Shown: positions 45,701 to 57,370 of the stretch, piece after piece
Layout: each line of letters opens with the position of its first letter
How positions within the stretch are numbered: the first letter of the stretch is position 1
Assembly: GCF_051014685.1 (NCBI RefSeq)
Contig: NW_027478906.1
Coordinates: 124,001 to 188,000, forward strand
Length of the DNA stretch: 64,000 nt
Direction: 5' to 3'
Source: Ptiloglossa arizonensis
Taxonomy: Eukaryota; Arthropoda; Insecta; Hymenoptera; Colletidae
Translations under genes and position numbers: made by a program
Notes under the pieces: generated by a model
Told to the model about the DNA's origin: nothing
Databases searched by the model: none
What the model saw: only the letters and a program-made list of their open reading frames with translations

Positions 45701-48331
45701 CCGATGTAATCGGGCGAGTTTCTACTTTCAGATGCAACAGAAATTTTGCGGATTGGTCAATCCGTTCGCGAGATATGGCAGTTTGGAGGTAAGAAACGCT
45801 TGAGAAACTCAAAATTTTCGCAGTTCTGATGCTCGAAACGAATAACTAGAACCGCCTAGGGGAAAAGTGCGCATACCGTTGTAATCGGGCGAGTTTCTAC
45901 TTTCAGACGCAACAGAAATTTTGCGGATTGGTCAATCCGTTCGCGAGATATGGCAGTTTGGAGATAAGAAACGCTTGAGAAACTCAAAATTTTCGCCGTT
46001 CTGATGCTCGAAACGAATAACTAGAACGGCCTAGGGGAAAACTACACATACCGTTGTAATCGGGCGAGTTTCTACTTTCAGATGCAACTGAAATTTTGCG
46101 GATTGGTCACTCCGTTCGCGAGATATGGCAGTTTGGAGGTAAGAAACGCTTGAGAAACTCAAAATTTTCGCAGTTCTGATGCTCGAAACGAGTAACTAGT
46201 ACGGCCTAGGGGAAAAGTACCCATACCGTTGTAATCGGGCGAGCTTCTACTTTCAGATGCAACAGAAATTTTGCGGATTGGTCAATCCGTTCGCGAGATA
46301 TGGCAGTTTGGATATAAGAAACGCTTGAGAAACTCAAAATTTTCGCAGTCTGATGCTCGAAACGAATAACTAGAACGGCCTAGGGGAAAAGTGCGCATAC
46401 CGTTGTAATCGGGCGAGTTTCTACTTTCAGATGCAACAGAAATTTTGCGGATTGGTCAATCCGTTCGCGAGATATGGCTGTTTGGAGATAAGAAACGCTT
46501 GAGAAACTCAAAATTTTCGCAGTTCTGATGCTCCAAACGGGTAAGTGGTACGGCCTAGGGGAAAGTACGCATACCGTTGTAATCGGGCGAGTTTCTACTT
46601 TCAGATGCAACAGAAATTTTGCGGATTGGTCAATCCGTTCGCGAGATATGGCAGTTTGGAGGTAAGAAACGCTTGAGAAACTCAAAATTTTCGCAGTTCT
46701 GATGCTCGAAACGAGTAACTAGAACGGCCTAGTGGAAAATTACACCTACCGTTGTAATCGGGCGAGTTTCTACTTTCAGATGCAACAGAAATTTTGCGGA
46801 TTGGTCAATCCGTTCGCGAGATATGGCAGTTTGGATGTAAGAAACGCTTGAGAAACTCAAAATTTTCGCAGTTCTGATGCTCGAAACGAGAAACTAGTAC
46901 GGCCTAGGGGAAAGTACGCATACCGTTGTAATCGGGCGAGTTTCTACTTTCAGATGCAACAGAAATTTTGCGGTTTGGTCAATCCGTTCGCGAGATATGG
47001 CAGTTTGGAGGTAAGAAACGCTTGAGAAACTCAAAATTTTCGCAGTTCTGATGCTCGAAACGAGTAACTTGAACGGCCTAGGGGAAAACTACACCTACCG
47101 TTGTAATCGGGCGAGTTTCTACTTTCAGATGCAACAGAAATTTTGCGGATTGGTCAATCCGTTTGCGAGATGTGGCAGTTTGGAGGTAAGAAACGCTTGA
47201 GAAACTCAAAATTTTCGCAGTTCTGATGCTCGAAACGAATAACTAGAACGGCCTAGGGGAAAAGTACGCATACCGATGTAATCGGGCGAGTTTCTACTTT
47301 CAGATGCAACAGAAATTTTGCGGATTGGTCAATCAGTTTGCGAGATGTGGCAGTTTGGAGGTAAGAAACGCTCGAGAAACTCAAAATTTTGGCAGTTCTG
47401 ATGCTCGAAACGAATAACTAGAATGGCCTAGGGGAAAAGTACGCATACCGTTGTAATCGGGCGAGTTTCTACTTTCAGATGCAACAGAAATTTTGCTGAT
47501 TGGTCGATCCGTTCGCGAGATATGGCAGTTTGGATGTAAGAAACGCTTGAGAAACTCAAAATTTTCGCCGTTCTGATGCTCGAAACGAATAACTAGAACG
47601 GCCTAGGGGAAAAGTACGCATACCGATGTAATCGGGCGAGTTTCTACTTTCAGATGCAACAGAAATTTTGCGGATTGGTCAATCCGTTCGCGAGATATGG
47701 CAGTTTGGAGATAAGAAACGGTTGAGAAACTCAAAATTTTCGCAGTCTGATGCTCGAAACGAATAACTAGAACGGCCTAGAGGAAAACTACACGTACCGT
47801 TGTAATCGGGCGAGTTTCTACTTTCAGATGCAACAGAAATTTTGCGGATTGGTCAATCCGTTCGCGAGATATGGCAGTTTGGAGGTAAGAAACGCTTGAG
47901 AAACTCAAAATTATCGCCGTTCTGATGCTCGAAACGAATAACTAGAACGGCCTAGGGGAAAAGTGCGCAAACCGTTGTAAACGGGCGAGTTTCTACTTTC
48001 AGATGCAACAGAAATTATGCGGATTGATCAATCCGTACGCGAGATATGGCAGTTTGCAGATAAGAAACGCTTGAGAAACTCAAAATTTTCGCAGTTCTGA
48101 TGCTCGAAACGAATAACTAGAACGGCCTAGGGGAAAAGTGCGCATACCGTTGTAATCGGGCGAGTTTCTACTTTCAGATGCAACAGAAATTTTGCGGATT
48201 GATCAATCTGTTCGCGAGATATGGCTGTTTGGATATAAGAAACGCTTGAGAAACTCAAAATTTTCGCAGTTCTGATGCTCGAAACGAGTAACTAGTACGG
48301 CCTAGGGAAAAGTGCGCATACCGTTGTAATC
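42744..48331 (+). repeat. Triplicated mega-unit, copy 2 (32 monomers, 5,588 bp)
   Basis: Collinear with copy 1 at offset 6,638 until the ATCGGCCGAG monomer (about 45.36 kb), then at 5,588 from the GAGAATTGG monomer (about 45.42 kb). The difference, 1,050 bp, is exactly six 175-bp monomers missing. It shares with copy 3 substitutions not in copy 1: GTTTAGATAT (44.03 kb), GATATTGCTG (45.25 kb) and AGAACCGCC (45.85 kb). Private changes include GCCTAGAGG (47.78 kb) and AAATTATCGCCG (47.91 kb). Confidence 0.9.
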
Positions 48332-51300
48332 GGGCAAGTTTCTACTTTCAGATGCAACAGAAATTTTGCGGATTGATCAATCCGTTCGCGAGATATGGCT
48401 GTTTGGATATAAGAAACGCTTGAGAAACTCAAAATTTTCGCAGTACTGATGCTCGGAACGAGTAACTAGTACGGCCTAGGGGAAAGTACGCATACCGTTG
48501 TAATCGGGCGAGTTTCTACTTTCAGATGCAACAGAAATTTTGCGGATTGGTCAATCCGTTCGCGAGATATGGCAGTTTGGAGGTAAGAAACGCTTGAGAA
48601 ACTCAAAATTTTCGCAGTTCTGATGCTCGAAACGAGTAACTAGAACGGCCTAGGGGAAAACTACACCTACCGTTGTAATCGGGCGAGTTTCTACTTTCAG
48701 ATGCAACAGAAATTTTGCGGATTGGTCAATCCGTTCGCGAGATATGGCAGTTTGGAGGTAAGAAACGCTTGAGAAACTCAAAATTTTCGCAGTTCTGATG
48801 CTCGAAACGAGTAACTAGAACGGCCTAGGGGAAAACTACACCTACCGTTGTAATCGGGCGAGTTTCTACTTTCAGATGCAACAGAAATTTTGCGGCTTGA
48901 TCAATCCGTTCGCGAGATATGGCTGTTTGGAGATAAGAAACGCTTGAGAAACTCAAAATTTTCGCAGTTCTGATGCTCGAAACGAGTAACTAGTACGGCC
49001 TAGGGGAAAGTACGCATACCGTTGTAATCGGGCGAGTTTCTACTTTCAGATGCAACAGAAATTTTGCGGATTGATCAATCCGTTCGCGAGATATGGCTGT
49101 TTGGAGATAAGAAACGCTTGAGAAACTCAAAATTTTCGCAGTTCTGATGCTCGAAACGAATAACTAGAACGGCCTAGGGGAAAAGTGCGCATACCGTTGT
49201 AATCGGGCGAGTTTCTACTTTCAGATGCAACAGAAATTTTGCGGATTGATCAATCCGTTCGCGAGATATGGCTGTTTGGAGATAAGAAACGCTTGAGAAA
49301 CTCAAAATTTTCGCAGTTCTGATGCTCGAAACGAATAACTAGAACGGCCTAGGGGAAAAGTGCCCATACCGTTGTAATCGGGCGAGTTTCTACTTTCAGA
49401 TGCAACAGAAATTTTGCGGATTGATTAATCCGTTCGCGAGATATGGCTGTTTGGATATAAGAAACGCTTGAGAAACTCAAAATTTTCGCAGTTCTGATGC
49501 TCGAAACGAATAACTAGAACGGCCTAGGGGAAAAGTGCGCATACCGTTGTAATCGGGCGAGTTTCTACTTTCAAATGCAACAGAAATTTTGCGGATTGAT
49601 CAATCCGTTCGCGAGATATGGCTGTTTAGATATAAGAAACGCTTGAGAAACTCAAAATTTTCGCAGTTCTGATGCTCGAAACGAGTAGCTAGTACGGCCT
49701 AGGGGAAAGTACGCATACCGTTGTAATCGGGCGAGTTTCTACTTTCAGATGCAACAGAAATTTTGCGGATTGGTCAATCCGTTCGCGAGATATGGCAGTT
49801 TGGATGTAAGAAACGCTTGAGAAACTCAAAATTTTCGCAGTTCTGATGCTCGAAACGAGTAACTAGTACGGCCTAGGGGAAAGTACGCATACCGTTGTAA
49901 TCGGGCGAGTTTCTACTTTCAGATGCAACAGAAATTTTGCGGATTGGTCAATCCGTTCGCGAGATATGGCAGTTTGGAGGTAAGAAACGCTTGAGAAACT
50001 CAAAATTTTCGCAGTTCTGATGCTCGAAACGAGTAACTAGAACGGCCTAGGGGAAAACTACACCTACCGTTGTAATCGGGCGAGTTTCTACTTTCAGACG
50101 CAACAGAAATTTTGCGGATTGGTCAATCCGTTTGCGAGATGTGGCAGTTTGGAGGTAAGAAACGCTTGAGGAACTCAATATTTTCGCAGTTCTGATGCTC
50201 GAAACGAATAACTAGAACGGCCTAGGGGAAAAGTACGCATACCGATGTAATCGGGCGAGTTTCTACTTTCAGATGCAACAGAAATTATGCGGATTGGTCA
50301 ATCCGTTCGCGAGATATGGCAGTTTGGAGATAAGAAACGCTTGAGAAACTCAAAATTTTCGCAGTTCTGATGCTCGAAACGAATGACTAGAACGGCCTAG
50401 GGGAGAAGTACGTATACCGTTGTAATCGGGCGAGTTTCTACTTTCAGATGCAACAGAAATTTTGCGGATTGGTCAATCCGTTCGCGAGATATGGCAGTTT
50501 GGAGGTAAGAAACGCTTGAGAAACTCAAAATTTTCGCAGTTCTGATGCTCGAAACGAGTAACTAGTACGGCCTAGGGGAAAGTACGCATACCGTTGTAAT
50601 CGGGCGAGTTTCTACTTTCAGATGCAACAGAAATTTTGCGGATTGGTCAATCAGTTCGCGAGATATGGCAGTTTGGAGATAAGAAACGCTTGAGAAACTC
50701 AAAATTTTCGCAGTCTGATGCTCGAAACGAATAACTAGAACGGCCTAGGGGAAAACTACACGTACCGTTGTAATCGGGCGAGTTTCTACTTTCAGATGCA
50801 ACAGAAATTTTGTGGATTGGTCAATCCGTTCGCGAGATATTGCTGTTTGGAGGTAAGAAACGCTTGAGAAACTCAAAATTTTCGCAGTTCTGATGCTCGA
50901 AACGAGTAACTAGAACGGCCTAGGGGAAAACTACACCTACCGTTGTAATCGGCCGAGTTTCTACTTTCAGATGCAACAGAAATTTTGCGGATTGGTCAAT
51001 CCGTTTGCGAGATGTGGCAGTTTGGAGGTAAGAAACGCTTGAGGAACTCAAAATTTTCGCAGTTTTGATGCTCGAAACGAATAACTAGAACGGCCTAGGG
51101 GAAAAGTACGCATACCGATGTAATCGGGCGAGTTTCTACTTTCAGATGCAACAGAAATTTTGCGGATTGGTCAATCCGTTCGCGAGATATGGCCGTTTGG
51201 ATGTAAGAAACGCTTGAGAAACTCAAAATTTTCGCTGTTCTGATGCTCGAAATGAATAACTGGAACGGCCTAGGGGAAAACTACACATACCGTTGTAATT

Positions 51301-54270
51301 GGGCGAGTTTCTACTTTCAGATGCAACAGAAATTTTGCGGATTGGTCAATCCGTTCGCGTGATATGGCAGTTTGGAGGTAAGAAACGCTTGAGAAACTCA
51401 AAATTTTCGCAGTTCTGATGCACGAAACGAGTAACTAGAACGGCCTAGGGGAAAACTACACCTACCGTTGTAATCGGGCGAGTTTCTACTTTCAGATGCA
51501 ACAGAAATTTTGCGGATTGGTCAATCCGTTCGCGAGATATGGCAGTTTGGAGGTAAGAAACGCTTGAGAAACTCAAAATTTTCGCAGTTCTGATGCTCGA
51601 AACGAGTAACTAGAACGGCCTAGGGGAAAACTACACCTACCGTTGTAATCGGGCGAGTTTCTACTTTCAGATGCAACAGAAATTTTGCGGATTGGTCAAT
51701 CCGTTCGCGAGATATGGCAGTTTGGAGGTAAGAAACGCTTGAGAAACTCAAAATTTTCGCAGTTCTGATGCTCGAAACGAATAACTAGAACCGCCTAGGG
51801 GAAAAGTGCGCATACCGTTGTAATCGGGCGAGTTTCTACTTTCAGACGCAACAGAAATTTTGCGGATTGGTCAATCCGTTCGCGAGATATGGCAGTTTGG
51901 AGATAAGAAACGCTTGAGAAACTCAAAATTTTCGCCGTTCTGATGCTCGAAACGAATAACTAGAACGGCCTAGGGGAAAACTACACATACCGTTGTAATC
52001 GGGCGAGTTTCTACTTTCAGATGCAACTGAAATTTTGCGGATTGGTCACTCCGTTCGCGAGATATGGCAGTTTGGAGGTAAGAAACGCTTGAGAAACTCA
52101 AAATTTTCGCAGTTCTGATGCTCGAAACGAGTAACTAGTACGGCCTAGGGGAAAAGTACCCATACCGTTGTAATCGGGCGAGCTTCTACTTTCAGATGCA
52201 ACAGAAATTTTGCGGATTGGTCAATCCGTTCGCGAGATATGGCAGTTTGGATATAAGAAACGCTTGAGAAACTCAAAATTTTCGCAGTCTGATGCTCGAA
52301 ACGAATAACTAGAACGGCCTAGGGGAAAAGTGCGCATACCGTTGTAATCGGGCGAGTTTCTACTTTCAGATGCAACAGAAATTTTGCGGATTGGTCAATC
52401 CGTTCGCGAGATATGGCTGTTTGGAGATAAGAAACGCTTGAGAAACTCAAAATTTTCGCAGTTCTGATGCTCCAAACGGGTAAGTGGTACGGCCTAGGGG
52501 AAAGTACGCATACCGTTGTAATCGGGCGAGTTTCTACTTTCAGATGCAACAGAAATTTTGCGGATTGGTCAATCCGTTCGCGAGATATGGCAGTTTGGAG
52601 GTAAGAAACGCTTGAGAAACTCAAAATTTTCGCAGTTCTGATGCTCGAAACGAGTAACTAGAACGGCCTAGTGGAAAATTACACCTACCGTTGTAATCGG
52701 GCGAGTTTCTACTTTCAGATGCAACAGAAATTTTGCGGATTGGTCAATCCGTTCGCGAGATATGGCAGTTTGGATGTAAGAAACGCTTGAGAAACTCAAA
52801 ATTTTCGCAGTTCTGATGCTCGAAACGAGAAACTAGTACGGCCTAGGGGAAAGTACGCATACCGTTGTAATCGGGCGAGTTTCTACTTTCAGATGCAACA
52901 GAAATTTTGCGGTTTGGTCAATCCGTTCGCGAGATATGGCAGTTTGGAGGTAAGAAACGCTTGAGAAACTCAAAATTTTCGCAGTTCTGATGCTCGAAAC
53001 GAGTAACTTGAACGGCCTAGGGGAAAACTACACCTACCGTTGTAATCGGGCGAGTTTCTACTTTCAGATGCAACAGAAATTTTGCGGATTGGTCAATCCG
53101 TTTGCGAGATGTGGCAGTTTGGAGGTAAGAAACGCTTGAGAAACTCAAAATTTTCGCAGTTCTGATGCTCGAAACGAATAACTAGAACGGCCTAGGGGAA
53201 AAGTACGCATACCGATGTAATCGGGCGAGTTTCTACTTTCAGATGCAACAGAAATTTTGCGGATTGGTCAATCAGTTTGCGAGATGTGGCAGTTTGGAGG
53301 TAAGAAACGCTCGAGAAACTCAAAATTTTGGCAGTTCTGATGCTCGAAACGAATAACTAGAATGGCCTAGGGGAAAAGTACGCATACCGTTGTAATCGGG
53401 CGAGTTTCTACTTTCAGATGCAACAGAAATTTTGCTGATTGGTCGATCCGTTCGCGAGATATGGCAGTTTGGATGTAAGAAACGCTTGAGAAACTCAAAA
53501 TTTTCGCCGTTCTGATGCTCGAAACGAATAACTAGAACGGCCTAGGGGAAAAGTACGCATACCGATGTAATCGGGCGAGTTTCTACTTTCAGATGCAACA
53601 GAAATTTTGCGGATTGGTCAATCCGTTCGCGAGATATGGCAGTTTGGAGATAAGAAACGGTTGAGAAACTCAAAATTTTCGCAGTCTGATGCTCGAAACG
53701 AATAACTAGAACGGCCTAGGGGAAAACTACACGTACCGTTGTAATCGGGCGAGTTTCTACTTTCAGATGCAACAGAAATTTTGCGGATTGGTCAATCCGT
53801 TCGCGAGATATGGCAGTTTGGAGGTAAGAAACGCTTGAGAAACTCAAAATTTTCGCCGTTCTGATGCTCGAAACGAATAACTAGAACGGCCTAGGGGAAA
53901 AGTGCGCAAACCGTTGTAAACGGGCGAGTTTCTACTTTCAGATGCAACAGAAATTATGCGGATTGATCAATCCGTACGCGAGATATGGCAGTTTGCAGAT
54001 AAGAAACGCTTGAGAAACTCAAAATTTTCGCAGTTCTGATGCTCGAAACGAATAACTAGAACGGCCTAGGGGAAAAGTGCGCATACCGTTGTAATCGGGC
54101 GAGTTTCTACTTTCAGATGCAACAGAAATTTTGCGGATTGATCAATCTGTTCGCGAGATATGGCTGTTTGGATATAAGAAACGCTTGAGAAACTCAAAAT
54201 TTTCGCAGTTCTGATGCTCGAAACGAGTAACTAGTACGGCCTAGGGAAAAGTGCGCATACCGTTGTAATC
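48332..54270 (+). repeat. Triplicated mega-unit, copy 3 (34 monomers, 5,939 bp)
   Basis: Collinear with copy 2 at offset 5,588 up to about 50.95 kb. It then keeps monomers deleted in copy 2 (GCAGTTTTGATG near 51.06 kb, GGCCGTTTGG near 51.19 kb, GATGCACGAAACG near 51.42 kb). It lacks about four monomers (about 700 bp) that in copy 1 lie between about 39.4 and 40.2 kb. From AGAACCGCC (51.79 kb) it matches copy 2 at offset 5,939. It ends near 54271, where GGGCGAG appears instead of the GGGCAAG that starts the other units. Confidence 0.88.
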
Positions 54271-54370
54271 GGGCGAGTTTCTACTTTCAGATGCAACAGA
54301 AATTTTGCGGTTTGGTCAATCCGTTCGCGAGATATGGCAGTTTGGAGGTAAGAAACGCTTGAGAAACTCA
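53498..54370 (+). repeat. 873-bp (5-monomer) tandem duplication, left copy
   Basis: This end of mega-unit copy 3 is repeated at once downstream. Markers 873 bp apart are AACGGTTGAG (53.66/54.53 kb), the perfect dyad CCGTTGTAAACGG (53911/54784), CCGTACGCGAG (53.97/54.84 kb), AATCTGTTCGCG (54.15/55.02 kb) and CCTAGGGAAAAG (54.24/55.11 kb). The left edge is placed between GGATGTAAG (about 53.47 kb) and TTCGCCG (about 53.50 kb). Confidence 0.85.
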
Positions 54371-55190
54371 ACATTTTCGCCGTTCTGATGCTCGAAACGA
54401 ATAACTAGAACGGCCTAGGGGAAAAGTACGCATACCGATGTAATCGGGCGAGTTTCTACTTTCAGATGCAACAGAAATTTTGCGGATTGGTCAATCCGTT
54501 CGCGAGATATGGCAGTTTGGAGATAAGAAACGGTTGAGAAACTCAAAATTTTCGCAGTCTGATGCTCGAAACGAATAACTAGAACGGCCTAGGGGAAAAC
54601 TACACGTACCGTTGTAATCGGGCGAGTTTCTACTTTCAGATGCAGCAGAAATTTTGCGGATTGGTCAATCCGTTCGCGAGATATGGCAGTTTGGAGGTAA
54701 GAAACGCTTGAGAAACTCAAAATTTTCGCCGTTCTGATGCTCGAAACGAATAACTAGAACGGCCTAGGGGAAAAGTGCGCAAACCGTTGTAAACGGGCGA
54801 GTTTCTACTTTCAGATGCAACAGAAATTATGCGGATTGATCAATCCGTACGCGAGATATGGCAGTTTGCAGATAAGAAACGCTTGAGAAACTCAAAATTT
54901 TCGCAGTTCTGATGCTCGAAACGAATAACTAGAACGGCCTAGGGGAAAAGTGCGCATACCGTTGTAATCGGGCGAGTTTCTACTTTCAGATGCAACAGAA
55001 ATTTTGCGGATTGATCAATCTGTTCGCGAGATATGGCTGTTTGGATATAAGAAACGCTTGAGAAACTCAAAATTTTCGCAGTTCTGATGCTCGAAACGAG
55101 TAACTAGTACGGCCTAGGGAAAAGTGCGCATACCGTTGTAATCGGGCGAGTTTCTACTTTCAGATGCAACAGAAATTTTGCGGATTGGTC
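54371..55190 (+). repeat. 873-bp tandem duplication, right copy
   Basis: Near-identical to the left copy. I noted AACATTTTCGCCG at its start and ATGCAGCAG near 54.64 kb as private substitutions. Homology ends where GCGGATTGG (about 55.19 kb) replaces the left copy's GCGGTTTGG (about 54.31 kb). Confidence 0.82.
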
Positions 55191-57370
55191 AATCCGTTCG
55201 CGAGATATGGCAGTTTGGAGGTAAGAAACGCTTGAGAAACTCAAAATTTTCGCAGTTCCGATGCTCGAAACGAGTAACTTGAACGGCCTAGGGGAAAACT
55301 ACACCTACCGTTGTAATCGGGCGAGTTTCTACATTCAGATGCAACAGAAATTTTGCGGATTGATCAATCCGTTCGCGAGATATGGCAGTTTGCAGATAAG
55401 AAACGCTTGAGAAACTCAAAATTTTGGCAGTTCTGATGCTCGAAACGAATAACTAGAACGGCCTAGGGGAAAAGTGCGCATACCGTTGTAATCGGGCGAG
55501 TTTCTACTTTCAGATGCAACAGAAATTTTGCGGATTGATCAATCCGTTCGCGAGATATGGCTGTTTGGATATAAGAAACGCTTGAGAAACTCAAAATTTT
55601 CGCAGTTCTGATGCTCGAAACGAGTAACTAGTACGGCCTAGGGGAAAGTACGCACACCGTTGTAATCGGGGGAGTTTCTACTTTCAGATGCAACAGAAAT
55701 TTTGCGGATTGGTCAATCCGTTCTCGAGATATGGCAGTTTGGATGTAAGAAACGCTTGAGAAACTCAAAATTTTCGCAGTTCTGATGCTCGAAACGAGTA
55801 ACTAGTATGGCCTAGGGGAAAGTACGCATACCGTTGTAATCGGGCGAGTTTCTACTTTCAGATGCAACAGAAATTTTGCGGATTGGTCAATCCGTTCGCG
55901 AGATATGGCAGTTTGGAGGTAAGAAACGCTTGAGAAACTCAAAATTTTCGCAGTTCCGATGCTCGAAACGAGTAACTTGAACGGCCTAGGGGAAAACTAC
56001 ACCTACCGTTGTAATCGGGCGAGTTTCTACTTTCAGATGCAACAGAAATTTTGCGGATTGGTCAATCCGTTTGCGAGATGTGGCAGTTTGGAGGTAAGAA
56101 ACGCTTGAGAAACTCAAAATTTTCGCAGTTCTGATGCTCGAAATGAATAACTGGAACGGCCTAGGGGAAAACTACACATACCGTTGTAATCGGGCGAGTT
56201 TCTACTTTCAGATGCAACAGAAATTTTGCGGATTGGTCAATCCGTTCGCGAGATATGGCAGTTTGGAGGTAAGAAACGCTTGAGAAACTCAAAATTTTCG
56301 CCGTTCTGATGCTCGAAACGAATAACTAGAACGGCCTAGGGGAAAAGTGCGCAAACCGTTGTAATCGGGCGAGTTTCTACTTTCAGATGCATCAGAAATT
56401 ATGCGGATTGATCAATCCGTTTGCGAGATGTGGCAGTTTGGAGGTAGGAAACGCTTGAGAAACTCAAAATTTTCGCAGTTCTGATGCTCGAAACGAATAA
56501 CTAGAACGGCCTAGGGGAAAAGTGCGCATACCGTTGTAATCGGGCGAGTTTCTACTTTCAGATGCAACAGAAATTTTGCGGATTGATCAATCCGTTCGCG
56601 AGATATGGCTGTTTGGATATAAGAAACGCTTGAGAAACTCAAAATTTTCGCAGTTCTAATGCTCGAAACGAGTAACTAGTACGGCCTAGGGGAAAGTACG
56701 CACACCGTTGTAATCGGGCGAGTTTCTACTTTCAGATGCTACAGAAATTTTGCGGATTGGTCAATCCGTTCGCGAGATATGGCAGTTTGGAGGTAAGAAG
56801 CGCTTGAGAAACTCAAAATTTTCGCAGTTCTGATGCTCGAAACGAGTAACTAGTATGGCTTGGGGAAAGTACGCATACCGTTGTAATCGGGCGAGTTTCT
56901 ACTTTCAGATGCAACTGATATTTTGCGGATTGGTCACTCCGTTCGCGAGATATGGCAGTTTGGAGGTAAGAAACGCTTGAGAAACTCAAAATTTTCGCAG
57001 TTCTGATGCTCGAAACGAATAACTAGAACGACCTAGGGCAAAAGTGCGCATACCGTTGTAATCGGGCGAGTTTCTACTTTCAGAAGCAACAAAAACTTTG
57101 CGGATTGGTCAATCCGTTCGCGAGATATGGCAGTTTGGAGGTAAGAAACGCTTGAGAAACTCAAAATTTTCGCTGTTCTGATGCTCGAAATGAATAACTG
57201 GAACGGCCTAGGGGAAAACTACACATACCGTTGTAATCGAGCGAGTTTCTAGTTTCAGATGCAACAGAAATTTTGCGGATTGGTCAATCCGTTCGCGTGA
57301 TATGGCAGTTTGGAGGTAAGAAACGCTTGAGAAACTCAAAATTTTCGCAGTTCTGATGCTCGAAACGAGT
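55190..57370 (+). repeat. Irregular monomer block leading into the 13-monomer HOR
   Basis: Monomers with GCAGTTCCGATG (55.26 and 55.95 kb), TTCTCGAG (55.73 kb), TTCTAATGC with CGCACACCG (56.66-56.70 kb), ATGCTACAG (56.74 kb), AAGAAGCGC (56.80 kb), AACTGATATT with GGTCACTCCG (56.91 kb) and ACGACCTAGG (57.03 kb). A one-base loss gives TGGCTTGGGG near 56.85 kb. Much of this content returns at 63.2-64 kb with an offset of about 6,640 bp (38 monomers). Confidence 0.7.

Noticed and set aside
36106..54270. Inverted or palindromic arrangement of the large units
   Set aside because: All three units and all monomers read in the same orientation; no reverse-complement copy was found.
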